Assembly: GCF_963966145.1 (NCBI RefSeq)
Contig: NC_091055.1
Coordinates: forward strand, 5,642,001 to 5,706,000
Source: Tenebrio molitor
Lineage: Eukaryota > Arthropoda > Insecta > Coleoptera > Tenebrionidae
Direction of reading: 5' to 3'
Length of the DNA: 64,000 bases
Shown here: positions 36,701 to 49,700 of the stretch, piece by piece
Position numbering within the stretch: position 1 is the stretch's first letter
How the letters are laid out: each line of letters starts with the position of its first letter
Position numbers and translations under genes: made by a program
The notes under the pieces: model-generated
What the model was told of the DNA's origin: nothing
What the model saw: only the letters and a program-made list of their open reading frames with translations
The model's database searches: none

Positions 36701-39430
36701 TGTATTTATGGATTTGCCCACTTTTCAGTAGTATCTACTCCGCCAACAACTTGAAAAGTGGAACGTACTGTAGCTTTTAAAAAATGTAACAACCTTCACA
36801 TTCCAAATTACCTCATTAGCTTAACTCCCGTTTCTATTAAGATAATTAAAAACGTATACGCAACCGAGCATTAGTTAATTGTTTTAACAATTATTAGTCG
36901 AGAAAAATCTACCATCATGGATGAAAATATTAGACTTGAAGTGAAATAAAAACATTTGGAAATTAGATTTTTCCTATTAAAATAAATGACCACATCTCTG
37001 GCTTAGTTTTTAAAGGGTTCTGCAGAGCGTTGCACTTAAACCTATTCTGTGTAGGCAATAATTTAAATATTTATTTTAATTAAATCTCAAACCCTGTTGG
37101 ATCACTGTCAAAATAACACGTACTTGTTATGTACTCACCTATATTAATCAGAGTTTGCAACTATGTAATTGGAAAATTCAAAATACATATTTTTTTAACT
37201 TTTTAAGTTACTTTATCAAGAAAAGGTAAATATTCTTGATCTTCCCACTTTGTTTGAGCATCGAGGGTAGACGGCTATTTTTATGTTTGTTTGTCTTCTA
37301 CCTTTGTCCTTAATAAGGATAGTAAAGGTGTAATATGCGGATATTTACTTAAACAGAACCGAAAAAATTTTTAAAAGAAGCTGACCTTTCTGAATATCGT
37401 GTTTTTTTTTTACGTGACTCCTGACGTGAATATCTTGTGACAATGATTTTCTTTAGTGTTTCTAAAATTGATTGTACGATTTAATACATCTTCTGAAGAA
37501 TCAATTCAATCTCGGTCTTGAAAATATCGATTTATCATAATTGTTTAAATTCTATTAATCGAAATTGAAAGGGTATTTAACTCGAGGAATGTAACGGCAG
37601 TAATTTGTTGTTAAATTTAGTGTTAAAAATTTTCGGGTTTATTAAACGCAGCGCTTATAGTGATTGCCATATTTTAAACGGATTTTAGCAAGTTGATTGT
37701 GACATACGTTAAATAGAACCGTATATGTGTGGTAAGCAAACCAGTACGGTTGCATTCATGTATCTGACAGCTGCTTTAGTAATACACCTATTGTCGCAAA
37801 ATAATCATGACATTAACACAGAACTAGGGTTGATTATGCGCGATAATATGTTGGATATAATAGTTTTCAAATTAACAAAGACTAATTGTTAATTATTTCG
37901 CATCCCCGTAAACATTTCGGCGACACCGTCGTAATTATGGGGATTTTATGAATTCTCAGGGTGGATGAAAATTTTTATTAAATAAATAAATGGCTTTTAT
38001 TACGGGGAGTTGTTTGTTTGTACCTAAACTGAGTTTAAATATTTATGCATTTCACAATTAACTGCATTACACGTGCAAGAAAGTGCCGGCCTGAAGAGAG
38101 AAACAACTAATAAAATGTATTGTACACTAGGGAAATTAATATCAAGTGTCTTAATCCCAACCTTCTGTGTTGCAAACGGCCGCGTTATTTTTCACAGACT
38201 GTGACCTAGTATTATAGCGTAAGTAACGGCCCAAGACAAACTCTTGTTAGATACTCCACCACCAGAAAGCGTCGCATTTTCCCACCAACCGAACTTCTGT
38301 TAATTCTTTATCTCAATTTACAAGTAATTTACCAGAATACACAGTCAGTTTATAAAGTTTATTTTAAGTGAGGCATTGCTCTTCTCGACTAGACACAAAC
38401 AATTAAAGACTATTCAATTGTGCAACTCCACAATATAATAATTTTCTCTGTGCTCATTACTAATTATTAAATAATAATCTGCTCGAATGTGAACGACAAC
38501 AGGTTAAATCCGGCTATGACGAAATTACGGTGTGCCAGATATGTTCAGTGAAATATTTCAAATATAATTTATAAGAGCTCCAGCCGGTCTCTATTTTTCC
38601 TTAATAGAGTGGGTCGTAAAGGATAATTGTGCTTAAACCCTTAACGAAAAGCAGACAATTTAAAAAACCGCGGCATCTTCAATCAACACAATATGGAGCT
38701 TGCACTATAAAAGGCCCTTGCACTCCGACGAGCAGGCTTTTTACTACCCTTTACCCACTCTACTAAAATACTAACCCGTTTAAATTGCTCCCGCTTAGTA
38801 TAAACACTGTGCCGACTTTAACAAGAAATATTTTTATAATACAATAATACAAACGCGTAATTAACAGGACGATGTTTATTAGCGAGTCGGCTTTTACAGA
38901 TCAAATTAAAAGATTCTTTAAATCATTTAATTAAGCGTGTCGTAAAAATTTTACACCAACATCATCATCGACCCCTTCCAATAAAAGTCATTCCGATCCG
39001 AGGCGATTATAATCGATTTTGTCATAAATTTCGAAGCTAAACAACTGGTTCTTTAATTTTTACTGTTGATATCAAACCGAGATTTTACTTAGTAAATTGG
39101 CTACACTTTGTAGTAGCAGGTGTTCGCGTAAAAACTTCGTAAAGGTCGATCCCGGAAATTCCATTTTTGTATGAGACCGTTTTAATTCATTTAAACAGAA
39201 AAATAAACACCCCGAGACGCCCACTTGCCAAATAGTAATATTCCAAACACGTTGCGATTTCGAGAACATCAATCTTTCTAGCCCATATAAAGTCAAACTG
39301 TCATAAAAACACACTTGTGTTTGATAACACACGATTTCTCAAATAAATAAGAACAGAACCGGCACCACTCTCAAAATTGCCAACCGCAAAAATAATTCGA
39401 CCTGGATCGATGCTTTGTGAGATAATCAGA
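30760..39430. other. Long AT-rich stretch without recognisable genes
   Basis: Nearly 9 kb of AT-rich DNA. I found no coding frame, transposon end or clear repeat that I trust. 38705-38714 reads CTATAAAAGG, a good TATA box, but has only a weak initiator 28 bp on and no coding frame beyond it. Confidence 0.5.
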
Positions 39431-39437
39431 AAATTAG

Positions 39438-39452
39438 CCCGGCGCCTCCACC
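39438..39452 (+). promoter_or_regulatory. Copy 6 of dispersed motif
   Basis: Exact CCCGGCGCCTCCACC, preceded by AATTAG (as the copy at 5406) and followed by AAAAAAACC. It has C at the variable position, like the 29581 copy. Confidence 0.5.
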
Positions 39453-42400
39453 AAAAAAACCAACACTGTTACACAAAAACCATCTGCTTATATTTTGTTT
39501 TGTAAAAGCGTCTGAAATTAATTAAAGAATGCAGAGGTGTCTGCAGCGAACAGTGGAAAAAAATGAAATTACTCGGGTAATTTTGCTAAGTCGCATAATC
39601 AGCCGTTTAGGAACGAATAAAGTGTCTCTTGTTTTCAAGTATGGCTCTCTACCTCTTCGGCGCACAGTTTATTGCATTATCAATACCTAACTAAAGCACG
39701 TTCCGCACAACTCCTGAAGTTCGCACGACTGATGACTATTTAATAGGTCCTGAAACTATTCCAAGTGTTTTCGATGCGACTGAGGTCAGGCGGATTAAAA
39801 GGTTACTGATTTTCTCTTTTTGTCTCTCGCCTAATTACACTACATCGATCAAATACATATTTATTCACCCAGATAAATTTTAGATAGATTTAAGTACAAG
39901 TGGACGACCCGATCATATTTACTAAAACAAAATTAAAGTAACGGATAAGTGGATTTTTTTATTATTAATTTATCCGCAAATCTAATTTCAAATCTGTGTG
40001 AACACTCAATATTGATCATTGTCACGCCTTGATGAACATCGAACTCTATCTTTAGCATTCTAATTTTAAAAGTTATCGGTCTTCACACCCGAACTTAAAT
40101 TATCAGTGATCTGAATGTCTCATATTTTAATTTTTACCTAGACAAGGATTGAGACTGGACAATATTTAAACAACAAGTTGTCAGTTCTAGCAGTCCAATA
40201 TTACAAGTTCACTAGAGTTTTCTACAAAATAATTGTTTTTAGCATCAGCATCTAATTAATGTTGAAAAAGAACAGTGTCCTGAGCTCTTTGTCCGTTGTA
40301 ATATAACATCTGGTTGGTATCCAATTTTTCTTATCTTTGATGATCAATAGCGCTAATGCTTCTGGAGATATTAGAGATCAAAGTTTTCGCTGGCCATTCG
40401 AATAGAGTGGATATTGGAAACAGTACATTCTCGGATTAAGATACGAAACATATTTTCTTGTAATGTCGAGCAACGAGTGTGTTTTTATGTGAAGTGGATT
40501 TGATTATTCACATAATTAAAGCTAGTTCGAAATAAAATAAATTAGTCTGAGTGCGAAGTAGGAAATATTCGAGTGTGTAATTGGGAGAGTAGTGAGAAGT
40601 TTAATTGTAAATTTTCCAGGGAGAGACATTTCACAAGAAACCGAGTGGCATAAAGGATGATTATTCTATTTCCGGTTAAATTTTATATTTATCTGAGTGA
40701 AAAATTCGGTGTAATCCTTGAGTTGAGGTACCTTGCGGAGCGGCTATTCTCTGGAGTTTTATTCTGAGATGTGTCAACACCAAAATTCGTCGTGCAGATG
40801 CTTCGGATTTGCAGCTTTCCAACTTTGATAAAAATATGTGTAAGTATTTAACTTGTTGACGGTGTTGAATTTTATCGATGGTTGTTAATAATGGTGTAAT
40901 TGATGTTTAATGTTGATTGTTGACAGGTTCTGCGGCTTTCATAATTCATACGAATAATGCAAACGATATTGGCTGATAAATAAATAAAGACGTCATTACT
41001 GGGCGATAAATTAAATATGAATGTGGGACTAAGTCAAATCATTTATCGCCTCATTCATTTCAAACCCGCAGGGTGGGGATAATAAAGTATTATGTAAACT
41101 CCCATGACACATAAAAAATTGTAGATATATAAATGTCTTTCCTGAACTACATACGCTGGAAATGTGCGAATCGTGACCGAAATGCATGATGAATCCTTGC
41201 TGAATTTGACACCTGCGACCAGATCAATCTCCCTAACCAACGCTGCGTACTTCTACCCCTATTGCATAGGGTACGTTGGAATGCATCACGCTCACTAACT
41301 TATGATGGATGTACCTCCAGTACTAGCTACATATCGTTCGTTTTGTTTTCTAGCCACGATAACTCCCATATAGGTTAGTTGTTATTAATGGTTTTTGACT
41401 GAGCCTGCTAAATAAAATTGCATATTCTTCACCGCAGTCGCTATATATTTTTCAACAATGGTTTCGATACCGGGCAACATTAATAAACATTTTCCTTGCT
41501 TCATTAAAATCAACTAAACACCACCAACGCACTTTCTCTTTTAAAAAATAACACTCCGAACATTTTTTTGTCCAACAAACAGAACAAAAAGGAAACACGA
41601 AACAGGGTCCTCCCATTCACGATGCCGTCTTATAATAAAAGCAGACGCAAAAATTGGAAAGTGTGTCTCAGTTCTCAAATCCCAAATCAGCCGTAATTCA
41701 ACGCCGAACATCTCCACCCCAACACGCTCATCACTTAATTAGTGCTCAAACATGTAATGTCTCTCAAATTCTCAAAACACATGGTCATGTGTACTCTGTA
41801 GCGCATACGTAAAAAGTAGTCTCTCCGTTTCTAAGTGTCTGATGATTTGAGCGTTGTTTCCTCTCATAATCAGCTATTTAGAGTCAAGAACCGTGTTCTT
41901 GTTCTTCCAATGCAGTTACCTCCGCTTATTCTATAACAATATGTTTCTGAAGCACGTTTTATAAAAATTGCGTCAGGAGGCGACGGATGATCATTAAATG
42001 CATGTTTAAGATTCAACATTTCTCGAAGGATTTGACCTCTGAACGATCGCAGCCATTCACATTGACAGCTACGCTCCGCTTAAGCTGACAGCTTAGTTTT
42101 TAAAATGATGTTCTTGCAACAGAGCGCTCCCAAAAAATCCAATGCAGTAGAACGTTTTAATTGTTCTCCAAATCAACACACTCATTTAACTTTTACTGCA
42201 ATTTGAAACCACTTTTTCCATATTAAAAAAATCCATTTTATTTATTATTCTCGTTTAACTTTGACAGCAATTTCAAACTGAACTAATTTTTCGAGATTAA
42301 AAAAATCTATGCTTACTTCCACAGCCGTAAACATAAATATTTTAAGACTCGAGGGACGAGGCATAATAATTAGTGATAGTGCCAACAGTAATAACCGTAA

Positions 42401-43840
42401 GACTCATTGTCAGAAACTCACGCGACCTATTAATTCTATGATAAGAATCTGCAGAAACACGAATCTCAACTCTTCTAGATTGCGCAGAAGGAACACTGCA
42501 TTTTTCATTCTCAAAGGTGAGTGTTTTAAAAACTCGAGTAAAATGTTCATTAAGAGTGTGCAATCAAAATGTTTACCGTACGTTTACCCAAACTGTCGCA
42601 AAATTAATTAAAAATGCATTGCATCGCTCCTTATAATTTTAATTTACTTCTCCTTTTCGGTGAATGTCAGATGATTTTTTGTCTCTATTTTGGAGATTTT
42701 TCGGTTTGATTTCCATAACGACGTTACTATTTTTTTACGGTTACCGTTTTGACAGCCTCATTAAAAACGAGAATATCAAGTAATTCATATCTTCACGGTC
42801 GCTTTAGATTTAAAAAATAAATTAGCTTTCAAAGAGCGAATGTTAAAAGTGATCGTTAAAAATAGTGAAAATAGGGTCGACTTTCTTAGATGGACTTCCA
42901 GAGTTTCATACTTAACTGTGGTAATTAATAGATTAATTTAACGAGTATTTTATTTCCCGACTCGATCTTTTTTCATTAAAATGTCGGAGCTACTCTATCC
43001 TGAAGACTTAAATGGCTTTAATTCTCATCTTAAGTTTTCCCTTAATAATTCCCTTAAGTGAATCGATCAAGGTATGACGATCAAAAAGGAGGATCAAACA
43101 ACCGTACAAGACGGTAGAATCGAACACAAGTATCGCTTTTGAAATCGCAAATAAAATTTTAATTGATTTGTGTTATCACTCGTACAAACAGTGATTAAAG
43201 ACATGCGCTGGCTTTGTTATTTTTGACAAAAAATTCTACGTGGATTTATGGAATGTATAAAGGAAAGAATATTCATATCAGCGTGCAACATAATATATAA
43301 AATGTTGATCTATGTGTTACTGTGAAGGGTGCTTTTATTAGAATTTTACGTCATGTATAAATTCCTGTGTGAAATATTTAGAAAAAAGAAGTGGCGCACA
43401 ATAATCTTGGTGATTCTGCGATACAGCGGGTACATTTCTGTTGTAAATAGAGTCGTTAGGAGGACTCGTTGTGTTTATTGAGTTTTATGTAAAATTTGGT
43501 GGAATGATGTGTGAACATGCGTCGGCCGGCTTTAGTCCTGTATTTGTGGTGTAAGGGCTGGGGTGTTATTAAAAGTAATTGTATTAACAATATCAACAAG
43601 GGTGGTCTGAAGAGTACCGAGCAGATTACGACGGTTACGACGCAACGAATAATGAACCAGTAGGAATAATAATCTCCACATTAATTATATCTGAACTGTT
43701 GACCAACGGTATTAAAATGGAATATAACCGGATAATGAACTAATCTGTTTACTTAATATTGCACGGTGTTAAGTCCGTGGATATGACCGCAACTAGTACA
43801 CGTCCTAATACATGGGTCTGCCGTTCAAGAGGCCGATAGT
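39453..43840. other. No supported gene
   Basis: Mostly AT-rich. At 40772 an ATG opens a 14-codon stretch that ends at a consensus donor (TGT|GTAAGTATT at about 40839), a possible first exon without other support. 42179-42310 is a degenerate tandem duplication of about 70 bp (shared TTTAACTTT, GCAATTT and ATTAAAAAAATC blocks). Confidence 0.4.
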
Positions 43841-43843
43841 ATT

Positions 43844-43873
43844 GGCGGCGGCAGCGGCGGTAGCGGCGGCGCC
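43844..43873. repeat. GGC-type trinucleotide repeat
   Basis: About 30 bp of imperfect GGC/AGC/GGT triplets ending in GGCGCC, in otherwise AT-rich DNA. It gives an alanine run in one plus-strand frame, but that frame (43812-43994) has no other sign of being a gene. It may mark a promoter or 5' UTR. Confidence 0.6.
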
Positions 43874-44770
43874 GTTTCTCACTCTCTACTTTTCCGGTTC
43901 GCCCTGTCATTACGAATTCCACACCCCCACTGCATCAAGCGGTCGTCAAACACTGTGCCCCATTGCTTTACCGAATCCCACCAGATTTAAATAATAAATG
44001 ATTTTCGACCTAGTGTATTCTGAAACCGGTTACACTACACACTTTACAAAAACAGAAAAAAACCGAGCAGTAAAAACGATACCGTAAAAAACGCTTTATT
44101 ACTAATCCCGCCCGAGAATAATATCGCATCCTTCACCTTTCAATAATAAATCGCCACCAATTTACACCGTCTCCGAATAAATCATACACAAAACGTGGTG
44201 TTCCAGCGTTTACTTCGAGTTATTCGACTATATAATGCAAAATTAATTGCTTTGTTTCTTCAACCAAAAATGGTAAATTAAGGACGCGTTTCGGAGTCGC
44301 AATCCCATTGTGATTCCTCTTATTAGTTTGCATTATTTACAATTTTAATATTTCATCGGCGAGGAATAAACACCGGACGCAACAGAAATTATTTAAACAG
44401 AAAATTCGCACAAAAATACAAGAAACTCGATCGATGCTCGCTCGTCAGATAAAAATCATTCACACAACACTGCGCACTGAATTTTAAGCTCCGCGGATAT
44501 GTTCCCACACAACAAACGAACAAATTTCTATTCAATTTTACTTAATTGCCTTATGTAAATCGGATCGTTGTCCGTTTTAAGTGTGAATGTGACGATTTAT
44601 CGGTACAGTCAAACGATAAGCAAATGTACCAGTTCAGATGTTCATTAAAGCATGAACTCAGCTAATGTTAACTGAACATGTTAGGAAGCAAATCTTACTC
44701 TGTATTGATAATGAAAATGATTAATTTGCAAATAGCTTACGATATATCGGAAAATATTAATTAGTAGTTA

Positions 44771-45164
44771 TACAGGTGTATCTAAAATGTGTTAATTTTA
44801 ACACGTAGCAGAGCTTATTAAATGAAACGTTTCTTCTATTTGATTTTTTTAGGAAAAAGGCTTACAAATTGATTTAAACAAATTAGCCATCAATATGTAT
44901 ACCCGCCCTGTCAAAACAGTTACATTGTTATAGAAAATAATTACATAAATAAATTAAAACAAAAATTCTCGTTGTTACAAAAAAATAGAGACTAGTTTAT
45001 GACACAAAACGACTCGTTTGGTAAAAATTGGGGACAAAAAAAATCTTGGAAAACTTTTGCGAATTTTGCAAAATGTTATAGAGAAAAGTGTCATAAATTG
45101 GAGAGTTCTTCCACTTGAAATTAACACATTAAAATTAACACACGTATTGCAGGTACACCCTATA
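44771..45164. mobile_element. Degenerate MITE
   Basis: The left end TACAGGTGTATCTAAAATGT with GTTAATTTTAACAC is roughly mirrored at the right by TTAACACATTAAAATTAACA and GGTACACCCTATA. The arms have many differences, so this is an old copy of a TA-inserting element. Non-coding; a 62-codon frame inside it is fortuitous. Confidence 0.5.
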
Positions 45165-45957
45165 CACCCACTGAAGTTATTTCAAACTGACCGAAGATTC
45201 GATTAAGAATAACTAATACTTTGTCTAGTATACCGAGTGCTTACAAAAAAAAAGAACATAAAATAAAGTGTTCAAACACTTAATATTTTCTACCTCTTAA
45301 AATTCACAACCTACAATCATTTTTATGGTCGCTGTGGTGGTTTTATGTAATACATGTGCCAGCTATTATTTTCAAATTCTTTTAAGATGTTTGGGAACAC
45401 ACCGCCGAATTTGTTAATTTTCCATTTTTGAACATCTAGGTCTCCTCAAAGTCGCATCAAATAAATTCGTGTCCTATATTTTCTAAAGGAAAATTTAAAT
45501 TGAGTGTCTTTAAATATTGAAATCCAAATACATACTACTACAATAAATAGCATCATTCTTTTTGTTGATCTTCACATTTACCACCAAAAAAATTAAAATA
45601 TGTGTGTGAAGAAGTTTTACAAAAACTGAAAATATCTAATAACGGTTTTTTAGAATTTTATCTACTTTTACTTTTAATAATGGATCATACTATTGAACTG
45701 TTTTTAGTAACTTTGAGCTTTATTATATTGGCAACATCAACCGTTTCACGTGAGGCGTCAAGGTAAAGTGTGAAGCTACGAAGTAAATTTAGTAAATATA
45801 ATATTTCAAACATTTAGCACACGAATGAGAGATTTTATTGAATTTGTTTCACGGCTATTAAATTGTTTGTCTGTTACCAACCCACGCAAAAGTCCCTAGT
45901 CTAATATGAAAACTAGAGCAACCGAAATTTCAGGAATTAGTAAAGCAAAGTAGATAA

Positions 45958-46077
45958 AATAGTATATTACACTCGTTTAATAAGACGTATTATCACACTC
46001 GTTCCATTAAAGCACTCCTTAAACACATTCGTGTGATAATAAAGCGTCTTATTAAACTCGTATAATAATATACTATT
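45958..46077. repeat. 120-bp near-palindromic foldback MITE
   Basis: The outer arms AATAGTATATTA and TAATATACTATT are exact complements. Inside, CTCGTTTAATAAGAC, TATTATCACAC and TCGT are mirrored by GTGTGATAATA and GTCTTATTAAACTCG around a short centre. Almost the whole element can fold into one hairpin. Confidence 0.8.
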
Positions 46078-46305
46078 AATTACCTTGGAGCAAAGTCTTA
46101 CCTTTAGCGTCATATACTCCTATATTTAGTTATTTTCAACGTATTAGTGTTTCATTTGTGATTGATGTTAAATTGATATTTGCTTATTCTGTAATCAAGC
46201 GTGAACTTTTATCTTCAATCTGATTTGATCTGTTTTAATGCAATCTATTTTTAAATACAGTAAATAATATTTAATCGATTAGTATTATTTAGGAATATAT
46301 TTTTA

Positions 46306-46763
46306 TACAGGGTTATTCACGTAAAATGACGAGAATGATCAGGTAAAAATGCAACCCAAAAGGCAATTCACAAAGCAATCTCGATCCCTATTACATTATC
46401 CAGCATTATCATAATGCACATAAAACATAGACAGCTTTTAACGTCAGCCAAATGAATGTAAAGTTCTGACAGAAAAATACCTCTCTCAACAAAGTATAAT
46501 TTAATAAGAATAATAACCGATTAAAATTACAAAAGTAATGGGTAAGTAGGATCATATCGATTCTGTCACCGTTCGAAAACCTTTTCAATACTAAATATGA
46601 ACGAAAAATGCAACGACAGATATACCTTTCAAATTAATACAATACCTACTCGGATTCCTGATTTAATTTTTAAATACCAAAACACAATGAATACTATGTA
46701 AAGTGTATTTTGGGTTGCATTCTTACCTGGTCAAGCTCGTCATCTTATGTGAATAACCTTGTA
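46306..46763. mobile_element. Mariner-type MITE, copy B (uninterrupted)
   Basis: Starts TACAGGGTTATTCACGTAAA and ends with the complement of TACAAGGTTATTCACATAAG, with inverted repeats of about 50 bp reaching into GGTAAAAATGCAACCCAAAA. TA flanks both ends. At 458 bp it shows the family's uninterrupted form, against which copy A at 19620-20480 can be read. Confidence 0.85.
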
Positions 46764-49700
46764 TATTGTGAAGAAATGTTTTTTTCATAAAATAGAGTAG
46801 CACATTTATTTTTATTTAATTCCCTCTATCTAAGGGAAAAATTTACTCCTTTACTGAGATCCATCAATACATCCCTCCCGAAATTTGTGACTGCCTATAG
46901 GCACAGGTATCAGGTTCCGGGAAACGTATATAAAAATCCTGTAACGATTTCCCAACCTCCACCTGTTGTAAAATTATGTGTGTGGCCCCTTTTACCATCA
47001 ATTAGCAACCATTACGCTACGTAAAATCGATATAAGTACTTGGTAACGTAATCCTTCACTGTCTTAATATTTGCCCGAAATATTTTCTGAATAATTTTAA
47101 ACACAATTTGACATATTAATCAGAACCAATTTTCAAAGCATTTATTTTCTGTTTTGCTGCCGTCACAAATTCCAAAAATAATATATTGATAATTTGAAAA
47201 TTAAAAGCTTTTTACCATAACAAAACAAATAAGCTGTATAAAAATATGAACAGTGGGTTTAGCAGCTGACAAATAAATTAATTCAACTCATTTTACTCGG
47301 CTAAAATACAAAATGATTTTTTTTACGTTTTGTAGATTTTCATTAGAGGTGTCCTTGCTCAAGAGGAAACAGCGAATTAACCTAAAACTACAATCGCAAA
47401 TTCAATTTTTTAATTACACCAATAATTTTAAGTTGATAATATGCAAGCACAGATAAGACCAAAGCGGTTTATCTGAATGCAACCGACGTTAAGCAAGTGT
47501 TTTTTTGCTTTGTCATTTTTCATACTTACAGTAATTGTTGTACGTTACGCTTCTCTGATATAAACACTGACATTGACAATAAAATTCTTCCACAAATCTA
47601 GTCATTTGTATTATTATTATCCCTTTACATGTTTTTACATTGGCCAAATATTTTTTCCTTTCAGTGTGTTAATTGAATCATAAAATTCAACGTTTGATTA
47701 ATCATTGTACGTAAAAACTATTAGGCATGAGAACTATGCTATTACGAGTATATTCACTAATACGAACACAAACATGTAAAATATTTGTTAATTCGTTAAA
47801 TGAATGATCAACAATGTTTTAAATACCAGCTGATTTTTACTTTTGGCAAAATTCAAAATTCCCGTATTAACGTTGAATAGCCAACAGCCTAGAGAGTCAA
47901 ATAATTTACGAAACGTAATGACATCATCAAAGGTAATCAAATATTAACATGCTGGTATTTCCATTATCATAACTATGCAAGTGGTAAAAGCAAGCTGTTT
48001 TTTTTGTTATCATCGTGGCACATTTTATGCACTAGAATATTACAGTCTTTTACACAAATGAGGAACGTAATAGTTCCCAAAAGAATTTCTGGCAGCCTAC
48101 TAACATAATATTATACAGAAAAGTTCAAGTATCGTACCCACATTAATGAACTTGGTTATAACTAAAACTTCCAGCCATCATGGAATTATTATCTATTTTC
48201 CAGAAACTTTTTGTTCCATCCTTGTCGCCTCCGTTGACAATAAGATATTTTAATGGCTTTCTCGGCCAACTATTTTCGTCGAGTTCTTATTTACAAGTAT
48301 GCAGTTTATATTTTATTCTGAAAATGAAGTGTAAATCGTGATTTGGAGTTTCGTTATATATTTTTGTCATTAATAAAATATGTCATATGCTGCCACACGG
48401 TCTAATATTTTAGGCACGGGACCGCAAAAGTCCGGAAATAATGGAAAAAGGCTGTTGACATGTAATCATGGCAGTTCCACTAAAGTGCACCGTGCATGCA
48501 AAGTCATGATTAGCACTTTTCAGTTTTTTCATTTAAATCGTTTGCGATAAAATGTAGAAAACATCAGATATTTGAGATAAATAATTTATCGTCGAATATC
48601 GGTTTTGAAGTTTTGTAACTTCAATATTTAGTGGGTTAAAGTAAATCCCAAAAAGTTTTATAATGAATTTTTTATCGGCGACTTGCTCGACACCCATCTT
48701 ATTTTATTTTGAAGATTTTTATCGCCCACTCAGATAGAGAGACCTTGTGTTTGCGTATTTTCGCTGCCGTCTGCATAAGAAGAAAAAAACAATATGTATT
48801 GTGTGAAAGTATAAAGGCAGTTTTTATGGCACCTTTGAGAGCATCTTTGAGTAAATTAAAATCTGATCTCTAACGCGATATAAATTTCCGACATTGAAGA
48901 ATGAAAATAAAACCATATTTCCAGTCGGTTCGACATTTCGCCAAGTTATTTAACGCTCGTGTAAGTAGCCTCAGAAATATTTCAAAGAGCGACTTTTAAA
49001 TATTTCGGCGACTTCGACAATTGATTGCTGACGTTTGTAAATAATTTTTCGGTTTTGTTCGATGGACGTTTAGTGTTTACGAGAGGATTGACCGAATTGT
49101 ATTTTTTATGGGTTCAGTTTCATCAAAATTCAAAGCGATCAGATCAATGAATTGACATTGATAGGGCACGTCATATCAGATTCTGCGGAGAGAAAAATTG
49201 CCCTCTTTCACTTTTTATTCGGTACATTTTTGTCACATTTTTCGAAGATTGAAACAAATTTGAATCGGTAGATTTTGGCGGTGTTTGGAATGTGATCGTG
49301 AAAATCAGAAAAAATTTTACCGACCTAAAAATATGATTTTGGGGAGCCTCAAGGTATTAAATTAAAACCGCAGATGCTCGGGAATTCCGAGCACATTTCG
49401 ATGATTTAACGATTAATTTCAATTTGAAAATTTTTGTTGTTATGAAGTGTAACAACGCAATCAGCGTTAACGCGTGAGGTAGGACATTGTATCAAAATCG
49501 GCACGGAAAAAAATTAAAAATGGAAAAAGAGATAGACAGAGCATCAATTTTCTGGTTGTTTTATGTAAACGGGGCGATAAATTAAAATTGTGTAATAAAA
49601 CAGTTGCAATTTAATGTCGGAGCAGTTTTTAACTGGTTGCGGCTTACAAAGTAATTTTTATATATAGGGCTTTATAGCACGTGTCTATTTTAATAGAAAC

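Noticed and set aside
38705..38740. TATA box (CTATAAAAGG)
   Set aside because: Weak initiator and no coding or RNA gene seen downstream; a TATA-like match is common in AT-rich DNA.
43812..43994. ORF with an alanine run
   Set aside because: The run comes from a GGC-type triplet repeat, and the rest of the frame shows no gene-like features.
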